Of a DNA stretch of 47,313 bases, positions 22,006-31,700 are shown piece by piece. Position numbers and translations under genes: made by a program. The notes below the pieces were generated by a model, which saw nothing but the letters and a program-made list of their open reading frames with translations, was not told the DNA's origin and searched no databases. Position 1 is the first letter of the stretch; the number at the start of each line of letters is the position of its first letter. Origin of the DNA: a virus; IMG/VR virus record IMGVR_UViG_3300018428_000042, positions 1 to 47,313 of that record; one strand, written 5' to 3'.

Positions 22006-24012
22006 TTATCCTACGTTAATCCATGAGCCGTTTGACTGTTTTTCGACTACTCTTCTATACCTATCAGAAATTGAAACACTACCACCATTACTGTTTGCTG
22101 ATCTTGAATAAGTTCTTTCTTCCCAAAATGCAACTTTGGTTCCTGTTGGATATCCTGAATATGTTGCTTGAACATTTGAAAGCGTAGTTGCACCTGCCCA
22201 TAAAGTTGTAGGTATTTGTGCAATTGCATTACTTACTTCTGTATCAACATATCCTTTTGTCGCAGCATGAAAACTTGCTGTTGGATTTGCATGTAACGTT
22301 AAAAAACCTGCCATGGTATCACCAGCAAGTGAAACCTTAGTTGAATCAGCAATCGTAACGTCTGCTGTTCCATCGAATGCAACACCATTAATATTTCTAG
22401 GTGTAACTAATTTTATAGATTGACTTGATTGAAAAACATCATCTACCCAAGCCGGTGCAGCACCTGTTCCTCGTGATGCTAAAACTTGATTTGCAGCACC
22501 TGCAGGTAATAAAACTGTTGTGTCCGATGCTGATTGATATGGTATCGAGCCGCTTGCTCCGCCAGCAAGATTAGTTGAGGTTGTTGATAATGTTGCAGTG
22601 TCAGCATTTCCTACAAGGTTACCTGTAAATGTATTAGCATATGCATTATCAAATTTTGCTGTGCTTTTACCTAGATCGACATCTCCGTTTGTAGTAGGAA
22701 CTATAGCACCATTGTTACCTGTTCCTTCTGATTGTGATTTAATTGGAGATATAATTCTTAGTGATGTTGTATCACTGCCATCCTGCGCAACTATTCTTAA
22801 TTCTGTTTCAGCGGTCATTCCACTTAAACTTGCGCCGCCGTCTATGCCTAGTGCTCCACCTATTGTTACCCTACCAGTAACATCTAAACTTGTTAAAGTT
22901 CCTACAGTTTCTATACTTGTGTTTACAACATTTGTTGCTAATTGTGTTCCTGTAAGTGTTGTTGCACTTGCAGTAACAGTAATATCTGCTTGGCCATCAA
23001 ATGCTACACCATTTATATTTCTTGCTGTTCTAAGTTTTGTAGCACTAAATGCATTACCAGATAACGTTGGGCCAACAAAACGATTTGCTTCTACAACATC
23101 AAAACGTGATGTGCCTGAAGCCGCTGTTACATTACCTGTAACATTTCCTGATAGATCAGCAGTTATAAGTCCTGCGGCAAAACCGCCTGATGAATTTCTT
23201 GCTACTACTGTTCCTATGTTATTAGAAGCAGTAGCATCAACACTCCATGTAACTTCGTTGCTTCCGTCAAATCTTTGACCGTTTAAATAATCTCCTGGCA
23301 CATGATCTTGTGTTGTTGAGGATGTTATTGTTATATCATTTGTTCCGTTAAAACCAATGCCATTTATTTGTCTTGTATTTTCTAACCTAGTTGCTGAACT
23401 TGCATTGCCTTCTATATTTCCTTTTACAACAAATCCTTCTTTAAGTGTAATACCTGCTTGTAATGTTGCATATCCATCTATAGAATTTGTAGAATCTATT
23501 GTAAATTCATTAGAAGCAATAATTGCAATCGGAACTCCATTTACATTCATTTCGATTATAGGATATGTAATTCCATTTGTTGCTAGAACAGTTCTACTTT
23601 TCGCTCTTGTTGTAGCGTAGCCTTCGGCAGTTTCAGGCCCTATGAATACCCAATCGTTGCCATTCCAAATATAAAGTGTATTATAAGGTGATTTGAACCA
23701 AAAAGAACCAACAGGTGCATTTGAAGGAACAGTATCTGAAATTGTTGCGAAGCCGACGGCGATCCAATTTGCACCGTCATAAATTTTAAGACTATCATTC
23801 TCAGTATCAAACCATAACTGGCCTGCAATAGGTTTTGCAGGAGCACCTGCGTTTGCAAAATTTTCTAATAAGAATAAAAAGTTTTCGTTTTGTGCTTCAC
23901 CGTATCCAATGTAATTTCTACCAACCATTGTAAGGCTAGTAGTATTATCTACAGTTGCATCTTCAAGAGTGATTAATGCTGTTCCATCACTTTTATTAAT
24001 TACGTATGCCAT
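22006..24012 (-). CDS. tail-fibre-like protein, 668 aa
   Basis: It starts with the shared fibre module (SDGTALITLEDATVDNTTSL, GRNYIGYGEAQNENFLFLLE, AGQLWFDTENDSLKIYDGAN, VGSFWFKSPYNTLYIWNGND). A long repetitive shaft of Gly/Ser/Thr/Asn-rich beta segments follows, containing RNINGVAFDGQADITVTA and RNINGVAFDGTADVTIAD, two near-identical repeat blocks, and a related RQINGIGFNGTNDITITS. AATKGYVDTEVSNAIAQI near the C-terminus is a typical fibre trimerisation-type segment. The last about 70 residues form a distinct tip (SRSANSNGGSVSISDRYRRV). AAGGAG and AGGAG precede the ATG. It is probably a receptor-binding or side-fibre protein. Confidence 0.8.
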   Translation of the reverse strand: MAYVINKSDGTALITLEDATVDNTTSLTMVGRNYIGYGEAQNENFLFLLENFANAGAPAKPIAGQLWFDTENDSLKIYDGANWIAVGFATISDTVPSNAPVGSFWFKSPYNTLYIWNGNDWVFIGPETAEGYATTRAKSRTVLATNGITYPIIEMNVNGVPIAIIASNEFTIDSTNSIDGYATLQAGITLKEGFVVKGNIEGNASSATRLENTRQINGIGFNGTNDITITSSTTQDHVPGDYLNGQRFDGSNEVTWSVDATASNNIGTVVARNSSGGFAAGLITADLSGNVTGNVTAASGTSRFDVVEANRFVGPTLSGNAFSATKLRTARNINGVAFDGQADITVTASATTLTGTQLATNVVNTSIETVGTLTSLDVTGRVTIGGALGIDGGASLSGMTAETELRIVAQDGSDTTSLRIISPIKSQSEGTGNNGAIVPTTNGDVDLGKSTAKFDNAYANTFTGNLVGNADTATLSTTSTNLAGGASGSIPYQSASDTTVLLPAGAANQVLASRGTGAAPAWVDDVFQSSQSIKLVTPRNINGVAFDGTADVTIADSTKVSLAGDTMAGFLTLHANPTASFHAATKGYVDTEVSNAIAQIPTTLWAGATTLSNVQATYSGYPTGTKVAFWEERTYSRSANSNGGSVSISDRYRRVVEKQSNGSWINVG

Positions 24013-24030
24013 TTATCGCTCCTGTTCTCC

Positions 24031-25932
24031 TTATGGTAATACCGATTCAGATACATATGTCCAAGCACCTGCTAATAGTTGGAACACCTTTATAACTCTT
24101 GTTGTTGTAATAGGTGCGCCTGTAATTGTAGCAGTTGAAATAGCAACATTTGTTATTGCATCATCTTGTGTTACACCATCTCCTCTTAAGAAATCGGTAA
24201 GTGTAGTTGAAATTAATGGGTTGATTTCTAAACTTGTATTACTGTTAGATACTGTTGTGCAAAGTATTCTTGCAAGTGTTCCGTTTCTATATTCTGAAGG
24301 CGGTGCTAAGTCTGCTAGTATTGTTCCTGCAATATAACTATTTGGTTTACCATCAGTCAAGTCCATAGAAAATGCTAAACTTCTTGTTTCTATTGTGTTA
24401 TCTACATATTCTTTTGATGCAGCATCTTGTGCATCTGTAGGATCTGCTAATCCAGTAATTTTTGGTGAACCTATTAGAGCTACATTACCTGTTCCGTCTG
24501 GTGCTAATTCTAAGTCAGCGTTTGAAAGAATAGTAGTGATTCTAGGTTTAGCACTTACGCTATCAGTCTCTAATTTAAAATCTGCTGTTGGCGGTGTTGC
24601 ACCTATGTTAACAACATTCTGTGTTCCGAACGATGTAACACCTGGAATACTTGTAATACCTGTTCCTAAACTATTTCCGTCTAAAACAGTAACGCCGTTA
24701 ATCTTAAATGCTTTTCCTGTTGCTAAGTTAATGTGCTCTGAACTTGTCCATGATTGTGCTGCTAGATCAGGTGTTCTTGCATCTGCTGCAAGACCTAAGT
24801 TACTCCAAAGAAATACATGATCTACATTAGCAGCAGGACCTTTAAGAATTATTCCTCCGCCATCTGATACTGTATCGTTGTTTGTAGCATCTGAACCTGT
24901 TTCTGCAAGTATAATATTTTTGTTTTCAACAACTAAATTTTGTGTGTTTTCTACAAGTAAGTCACCGTCATTGATAGTAAGTGTTCCTCTAATAACCGTG
25001 TCGCCATTGATAGTAACATCGCCGGCAAATTCTGCTTCACTAGTAGATTGCCCGCTATAAAAATCTATTTTTCTTGTTGAAGGATCAATAGTAATTGCGT
25101 CTTCTTGAACAATACCTTTTCTTACATTAATTGTAAGAGATTTGTCTGATGCCGAGTTTGAAAAGAATACATTACCGCTTGTGTCAACTGTAAGGTTACC
25201 TTGGTCACCAGCACCAAACACTATTCCTAAATCACTGTTAACTCTAACTTGTCCTGCAAAACTATTTGAAGTATCTCTTCTTGCATATGTTGTTGCATCT
25301 ACATTACCTAATTTTTCACTGTTTGTGCTTGTAACATCAAATTTAATATTAGCAAGATCACTTGCATTAAATCCTGCTCCGATACTGCCTGTAAAGTTTT
25401 CAATTGCATTTTTTGGTGTAAATGAATCTTTAGAAAAAATTCCTAATAAAACACCATTCGTATACAAAGATGTTATAACACGGGTTTGGTTAAGTGAGTC
25501 TAATATACTTGTAACTTTCAATCCACTTAAACCTTGTGTTTGTGAATAATCAGGTCCTAGTAGAATAGTTTCTGTGCCATCAAAGAAATAAAGTTGTCTA
25601 TCTACATTGTTAAACCAAAGATCGCCAACGCCAAGTGTTGAAGGTTGCGTATTAGATATAGTTGCCGACGAAACTGGAACAAATGCCGTTCCACTATATA
25701 CTTTTAACTTGTTTTCTGTTCCGTCGAACCAAATTTGACCTTTAATAGGATTAGATGGACTTGTAGTGCTTGAAAAGTTTTCAAGCAATTTTACAAAATT
25801 TTCATTTAGAGATTCACCGAAGCCACTATAGTTTTTACCTATAAGTGTAATGTCAGTTGATAACGTATCGACTTGACCGTCTGCTACTGTTGCTACAATT
25901 GTTCCATCTGTTTTGTTTATCTGATAAGCCAT
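24031..25932 (-). CDS. tail-fibre-like protein, 633 aa
   Basis: The N-terminal module matches its neighbours (KTDGTIVATVADGQVDTLST, GKNYSGFGESLNENFVKLLE, KGQIWFDGTENKLKVYSGTA, VGDLWFNNVDRQLYFFDGTE, LLGPD). The shaft includes FAGDVTINGDTVIRGTLTIN and DLLVENTQNLVVENKNIILA, a segment type common in marine phage fibres. AQDAASKEYVDNTIETRSLA precedes the tip domain (LTDGKPNSYIAGTILADLAP to the end). AGGAATAACAT precedes the ATG. It lies between the collar-domain fibre and the 668-aa fibre, with gaps of only nine and 18 bases. It is a virion fibre component. Confidence 0.8.
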   Translation of the reverse strand: MAYQINKTDGTIVATVADGQVDTLSTDITLIGKNYSGFGESLNENFVKLLENFSSTTSPSNPIKGQIWFDGTENKLKVYSGTAFVPVSSATISNTQPSTLGVGDLWFNNVDRQLYFFDGTETILLGPDYSQTQGLSGLKVTSILDSLNQTRVITSLYTNGVLLGIFSKDSFTPKNAIENFTGSIGAGFNASDLANIKFDVTSTNSEKLGNVDATTYARRDTSNSFAGQVRVNSDLGIVFGAGDQGNLTVDTSGNVFFSNSASDKSLTINVRKGIVQEDAITIDPSTRKIDFYSGQSTSEAEFAGDVTINGDTVIRGTLTINDGDLLVENTQNLVVENKNIILAETGSDATNNDTVSDGGGIILKGPAANVDHVFLWSNLGLAADARTPDLAAQSWTSSEHINLATGKAFKINGVTVLDGNSLGTGITSIPGVTSFGTQNVVNIGATPPTADFKLETDSVSAKPRITTILSNADLELAPDGTGNVALIGSPKITGLADPTDAQDAASKEYVDNTIETRSLAFSMDLTDGKPNSYIAGTILADLAPPSEYRNGTLARILCTTVSNSNTSLEINPLISTTLTDFLRGDGVTQDDAITNVAISTATITGAPITTTRVIKVFQLLAGAWTYVSESVLP

Positions 25933-25941
25933 ATGTTATTC

Positions 25942-28077
25942 CTAAAACTCCGCCGGTCCTGATCTAATAATATAGTTAATAGTTAAGTAAGGATTCATAA
26001 TACCTACAGGAGAACTTAAAGTTGTGCCTGTTGGTTTTTTCACTCCTCCTGAATCTGGAAGATACTGTGCTGGTTGTGTAGCACCAGTAGGGCCTTGCAA
26101 TGAAGTTGAACTTGCAGTAGGTGTTGTTGTTACCTTAATGCTATAAAACTGTTCACTGTCGCCTTGCATATTGTGTGAGTGCTCTGGCAAGTTTGCTAAT
26201 TCTAATTGCACAGAACTTGCTCCACTTGATGCCGCCAATGTCTCTGGCTCTGTTCCTGATATTCTTGCTGGCACTGGAGATCCACCGCCATTATCAACAA
26301 AACCACCTACATCATTTGGAACTTCGATATTGTTATCCATATTGTGACGTCCTAGTGCAAATCTACCTCTAAGATCCGGAACACGGAATGTCTTTCCTAC
26401 TGCTCCATTCAATGCACCTGCACCATTATATCTACTACCAATTACATCATGAAGTTTTCTAAATTTAGCAATTTCAACTTCGCCGCCATCGCATAATAAA
26501 AATCCATATGGAACATTTGGACCTGCAAATGGTAAAACAGTTCCGATTGGAATACCTAGGTCGCCAACAAATGTATCTCTATCTTGTTTTAAAAGTCCTG
26601 TAGAACCTCCAACTTCTGCTGTAGCTCTATAAACTAGTATCTGATCGTTTTCTTCTGAAACTAAAGGTAAAGGTTCATCTTTTGATTTAATAATATTTGC
26701 TGTAAGTTGTGTTGTAAATTCTTTTGTATAACTACCTACCTGTCCGTCAAATTGTAAAGTATCAGAAATAACATCACCTACAATCTTAAAAGTAGTTAAA
26801 TTTTTAAGGTTAGTTGCTGTATTTGCATTTCCTGTAATATTACCGCTAATTGTTCCTTCAATTTCGTCTGCAATAATTTTCTTAGCCTTAATATTATTCC
26901 ATCTTAGAGTATCTGTTCCTAAATCATAAGATTCATTTGCATTTGGTTGCACGTCTGATAGTGCAGTTCTACCAAATACTTGAAGTTCTGTTCCTACTTT
27001 TAAATTTTTTGTGATTGCTACGCCACCAGCGGTTCTAATACTACCTGTGTTAAGGTTAATTGATTGATTATCGTCAGCAACAATTAAAGCGCCTGTTACA
27101 CCAATATCACCATCAACATCTAATGCATTATCAGGAGCAGCAACATTTATTCCAACTTTGTTATCAAGCACACGTAAAATTGTGCTAGGCACACCGTTTC
27201 TGTTGACCTGTAAATCTAAAGAACTTCCAGCAGCACTATTATAAACTTTAGCAGCAGTAGCAGATGTAGTTAACTGAAAGTTTCCATCATTACCAATAGT
27301 TATACCACCGTTATTCCTTACATTCAAACCAAATTCAGTTGTGTTAACAGTATCTGTTCGTAAAAACTTTCCTGCTGCAACTTCTGTATCACCTACGTTC
27401 AATGCGTCTGCATTTTTTGCAGTTCCAATTAATTTAGGTAAATTACCACCTAAGAAAATACTTGCAAAAGCATCTTCTTCTCCACTTGCAGGAGTTGCGA
27501 TGTTTATACCTGATTTAATATTTGTAAATCCTTGTATATCAATCTTTGGAACAAAAGAATCTTTAGAAACAATTACAACAGGTTGGTCTGCAATATAAAG
27601 TATTAAAACATTTTTATCTAAGTTATCTTGATCAACAATCTTTTCAACTGCTGGTCCATACCTTAAACCATCAATAGCACTTTCTGTAGGACCTACAAGT
27701 AACCATCTTGTGCCTGTGTAAATTCTTAACTGTTGGTTAGTTGTGTCTACCCATAACTCGCCTACTTTAGAAGTTTCTACACTAGGTTCAGTAGGACCTT
27801 TTTGTATGTTAGATGCTGCCTTCCAGTTTGTATTATCAAATAATTGTAGGACACCGTTTGTAGTGTCATACCATAACTGTCCTTCTACCGGATTTACTGG
27901 TTGATTAGGCGAAGCAAAATTTTCTAAAACTGCTAAAAAGTTTTCTGCTATTATCTGTCCGTAACCTGTTACATTACGTCCAGGAAAAGTAAGACTTGTA
28001 TCTTGACTTGAGGTATTGTCAAATACAGTAATAGGTGTCTTGTTTTCTCTATCTGTAAAATTTACTATATATGGCAT
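25942..28077 (-). CDS. tail-fibre/collar-domain protein (gp12/gp10-like), 711 aa
   Basis: It carries the shared N-terminal module in a diverged form (FPGRNVTGYGQIIAENFLAV, EGQLWYDTTNGVLQLFDNTN, VGELWVDTTNQQLRIYTGTR). A shaft with VGINVAAPDNALDVDGDIGV follows, a phage fibre repeat of the type found before tail-collar domains. The C-terminus has a phage tail collar domain: GIPIGTVLPFAGPNVPYGFL, LCDGG, then FRVPDLRGRFALGRHNMD, at about residues 507-575. ANLPEHSHNMQ at about 625-635 supplies the His-x-His metal site of T4 gp12-type tips, and the protein ends in NPYLTINYIIRSG. It is likely the short tail fibre or its connector. Confidence 0.85.
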   Translation of the reverse strand: MPYIVNFTDRENKTPITVFDNTSSQDTSLTFPGRNVTGYGQIIAENFLAVLENFASPNQPVNPVEGQLWYDTTNGVLQLFDNTNWKAASNIQKGPTEPSVETSKVGELWVDTTNQQLRIYTGTRWLLVGPTESAIDGLRYGPAVEKIVDQDNLDKNVLILYIADQPVVIVSKDSFVPKIDIQGFTNIKSGINIATPASGEEDAFASIFLGGNLPKLIGTAKNADALNVGDTEVAAGKFLRTDTVNTTEFGLNVRNNGGITIGNDGNFQLTTSATAAKVYNSAAGSSLDLQVNRNGVPSTILRVLDNKVGINVAAPDNALDVDGDIGVTGALIVADDNQSINLNTGSIRTAGGVAITKNLKVGTELQVFGRTALSDVQPNANESYDLGTDTLRWNNIKAKKIIADEIEGTISGNITGNANTATNLKNLTTFKIVGDVISDTLQFDGQVGSYTKEFTTQLTANIIKSKDEPLPLVSEENDQILVYRATAEVGGSTGLLKQDRDTFVGDLGIPIGTVLPFAGPNVPYGFLLCDGGEVEIAKFRKLHDVIGSRYNGAGALNGAVGKTFRVPDLRGRFALGRHNMDNNIEVPNDVGGFVDNGGGSPVPARISGTEPETLAASSGASSVQLELANLPEHSHNMQGDSEQFYSIKVTTTPTASSTSLQGPTGATQPAQYLPDSGGVKKPTGTTLSSPVGIMNPYLTINYIIRSGPAEF

Positions 28078-28080
28078 CTA

Positions 28081-28728
28081 TTATACCTCATTAAAACTTG
28101 TTAAACTTTGAATACGTATTGTATAATCAATCTGTAATAACCTGTTTAGTGATTTTTGCACAGGATGGAATACAACGTGTGTTAGTAATTTTCCGCTACC
28201 GGCAGGATCATAAGATTTTAAACCTAATTCATCAAATACAAAATTTCCATCTAGTGTTTGACTGTTGTCAAAAGCCTCTTGGTCATCAGGTTCACCGTAA
28301 TCAAGTAAACAAGATATAACAATATCACTATAAGTTGCTCCACTTACATGCCTAATTTCCATTTTGTTTCTAGTAGGATCAGTATTATCATTCGATCTAC
28401 TGTCAATAACTTTAGAATATGTTTGATTGTATAAACTTGAATTAATACCAATAGTGTTTGGTGTTAAGTATGTAATTAATCCTGTAGGATCTACAGTTGT
28501 TCCACCTGATCCAAACGCCATTTCAAATAAAGTTCCTTTGCCTTGATTTGACAAACTTTGAACCATTGCAACACTCATGTTTTCAAAGTGTATAGCATTA
28601 CGTTTATCCTGAAAAACTTCACCAGTTTCAGGGTCAAAGATCTTTATATGCCCTTCAAAATGAAATTGAGACTGCTCATTTATTACAGGCTTTTGTTCTT
28701 CTGTTGCTTTATTTGTGTGTATTGGCAT
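28081..28728 (-). CDS. virion structural-type protein (baseplate region), 215 aa
   Basis: FHFEGHIKIFDPETGEVFQD, then KRNAIHFENMSVAMVQSLSN, and FEMAFGSGGTTVDPTGLITY suggest a compact beta-rich structural protein. I believe it is conserved among T4-like marine phages, but I cannot equate it with a T4 gp. The frame extends to 28788, but a late box at 28754-28761 makes starts above it unlikely. I chose ATG at 28728 (MPIHTNKATEEQ) with GAAGAGAAAGAT upstream; ATG at 28749 has no ribosome binding site. It lies between the giant baseplate protein and the collar fibre, where T4 has genes 8 and 9. Confidence 0.65.
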   Translation of the reverse strand: MPIHTNKATEEQKPVINEQSQFHFEGHIKIFDPETGEVFQDKRNAIHFENMSVAMVQSLSNQGKGTLFEMAFGSGGTTVDPTGLITYLTPNTIGINSSLYNQTYSKVIDSRSNDNTDPTRNKMEIRHVSGATYSDIVISCLLDYGEPDDQEAFDNSQTLDGNFVFDELGLKSYDPAGSGKLLTHVVFHPVQKSLNRLLQIDYTIRIQSLTSFNEV

Positions 28729-28753
28729 ATCTTTCTCTTCGTGTTTCATAGTG

Positions 28754-28761
28754 TATTTATT
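28754..28761 (-). promoter_or_regulatory. T4-type late promoter box AATAAATA
   Basis: On the minus strand GAATAAATACAC lies at the very end of the giant gene (overlapping its stop) and 25 bases upstream of the proposed ATG at 28728. It would uncouple the fibre genes from the 14-kb giant gene. Confidence 0.55.
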
Positions 28762-31700
28762 CAGGTAATCTGGTTGTCTTAGCAGCAATGAATCTACTTA
28801 TTGGACTATTATTTGCTAACAATGTAACACCAGCACTAGCCGTGTTTTCTCCTTTATCATACCAGGTATTTCCTGTCCTTTTAATTACAGTTATTCTTGT
28901 TCCTGCTGTTGGTGCTTTTGTAAGCCTTATATATGGGTTTATTCCATCAACAGCAAACTCTGCTTCTAGTTTTTTATCGCCACTTGGGCTAATAGGTGCA
29001 ATAGTTTCATCAAAAATATCTATTGCAGTTTTTCTTAGTCGTTTACCGCCTACAAAAACTTCAACAATATCGCATCTATTATATTCTTCTGGTATAGATT
29101 CGCTATACCATCCGCTAGTTACACTTGATTGGGCAGGCACATACTCTAATGGACCTACCAAAATAGTGCTTCCATCACTTACAAAATCAGCTCTATCTTG
29201 TTCTTCTATATAAGGTAACGAATCATCTTTACTTATATCAACTACATATTCACCTGCTGAATGCAATTCAGCAATTGCAGTTCCATGAATACCACGTCTT
29301 AAACCTGATATGGTATTATTTGTGGTATCAATATCAAAATAACTTATTCTTTCATTTCCTATTTGAACTATACCTGCAATATTTCTTTGTTTGTTAGGTT
29401 GGAACAACGTGCTTACATCTAATAGTTTTATACTTTCGTCATAATAATTTAAATCTTCTGCTAAGGCTAATTCAGAAACTGAACTGTATCTGTTATATCT
29501 ATAAACATTAAGCATGTCTTTATGCACTTCATATGCACTAGGTAGTGCAAATACACCAGTTCCAAATGTATTAATTGTTAAAATATCGTTTTCGTCATTA
29601 TCTACATTTAGATATATAACACCTCTTGGTAAACTAATCTGGTAATCAACATCTTGTATTAACTTGACACCATTTTTGTATACCCAAACATAACTTACAC
29701 CTAATGGTGCAAAAGGTAATTGATAATTTACCTTGCCGCCTGTTACAACATCGGAGTTAATTTGCATTGAAGGATATTCGCTGAACCATGTAACACTGAT
29801 TTCGTCACCTTCTGCAAGTGTAACACTAGAATTAATTACAAAATTACCATCCTCTATACTATATTCAGATCTTAGATTATTTTCTATTCTAATTATATCA
29901 CCTATTTTCAAAATATCTTTTTCGATAGTTAAAATTTTTGTTGTTCCATCAAAAACATAGTCTTGAATAAAAGTTTTCTTTGTCCCATTTATGTAAACTG
30001 CAATATTTCTAGATAATGTTGCACCTGGTGATTCTTCAGGGTCTTCTCCTAACGTAAATGAATTTTTATTTCCATCATACACATTATAGATTGTATCTAC
30101 ACCTCTTAACTTAATGTCGTTGACTTCAACAATCATAGAAGATACTGCACTTTCTCTTGATAAAGAAACAAAGTTATCTAAATCATATGAACGTGTGCTT
30201 CCATCATGTATAACTGTTTGGCTGTTTACTCTAACAATACTTTGTAACGAACTATCAACATCTGTTGAAGCACCTAAACAAACTATTTTGATAATACTGT
30301 TTCTTGAAGGATTTTCTCCAAATTGCACTAATGTTCTTTCAGCACTATCAACAAGTTCGGTGCTGTTGGTAAATCTTGCATCAACTTCTACATTATTAAC
30401 TGTAACAAATACGCTTGATGTAAGTTCATAACTTGCATTTGTTAGATATAACGATGTTTCGCCGTCAGCAACAAATTCTTGATAATCTAAAATAGATACA
30501 CCACCAATACCAATTGAAATTATTTCAATTTTTGAATTAGCAGATGGTGCAGTAACAAATTCTACGTTATTATTAACTATATCAACAGCATAATCTGTAT
30601 CTTGTTCTTTCTTAACAGCATCTACAAAAACAGATACTGATTTATTTTCTAAAATCTTTTGATTAATTGCAAACGCTGTTGTAGAATCGTCACCTAAGTA
30701 AACTTGAGAGTGTAAAGGTGCAGCACCTGATCCAGTCGTTTGAAATACTTTAATACTTAAACTATCTAAAACTTGGCCTGGTATATTTTCTTCAGGACTA
30801 GGAACTTCATCAGGTCCTATAAATTTGCCGCCTTCAAGTTTTATTTCGTCAACTGTCATACCAGTTGCAGTAGAATAACTGCTGTTTATAGTTTCTAAAC
30901 TGCCGCCACTTAAATTAGTATCAACAATATTAGGATCTGTAATAGTAACTGAACCATCACTTTCTACTGGACGGAAAATTAATATATCTCCGTTGTTTGT
31001 TTCTATATACTGACCAACACTTACAATTTTAGTAGATCCATCTCCATAGAAAGTTGGCATTTCTGCTGTTGGATTTGGTGATGTTGAACTATCATCTCCT
31101 TCTAAAAAGTAAGGACTATCAATTCTGACAATTGGTGGCGATTTAACACCGTCGCTGTATTGCAAATTATCTAACGTTGGTAACACTTCTTCACCAGCAC
31201 GTTTTAGGTAAATGTTTATTTCTTGTCCGTCTGCTGGAGTATACGGTAATTCAACAAAATCTGTGCTACCATCACACACATGGTAGTAATCGGCACTAGA
31301 TTCTACACTATCCCAACTGTCTGTAAACCAAGGTAATGCGTCCCATCCTCCAGTTACATCAAATGTTGTTCCTTGTATTTGGACACCACCATAATCTATA
31401 CCTGTCATTAATTGTGCAAGATCATCACCTTTCATTCCTTCTGTAGGAGCATAAAATTTATTAATTCTGTTTACACTATCAAATAGTTCGTCATTTTTAT
31501 CATAGTCAACTTTTATTATATCACCTTGTTCCGGCGCGACTTCAAATACAATTTTACCTTTTAGAATACTGAAATCTTCATCACTGGATTCATACAATGA
31601 TATACTATATTCACTACCTAATACTACCTGATCATTTTTTAAGATTTTAATTTTGTTTTTATCTCTTGTAGGTGCATATTTTAAATCAAACACGGCAGTA

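Noticed and set aside
22003-22010. GATAAATA on the minus strand as a late promoter
   Set aside because: It overlaps both the end of the upstream fibre gene (GGA TAA) and the first ATG of the next gene, so it may be coincidental; not listed as a feature.
22598-23278. 226-aa plus-strand open frame inside the 668-aa fibre gene
   Set aside because: Low-complexity Val/Ala/Pro/Thr composition typical of the antisense of a Gly/Thr/Asn-rich fibre; no start signal.
24395-25549. Plus-strand open frames of 135-141 aa opposite the 633-aa fibre gene
   Set aside because: Antisense shadows of the repetitive fibre sequence.
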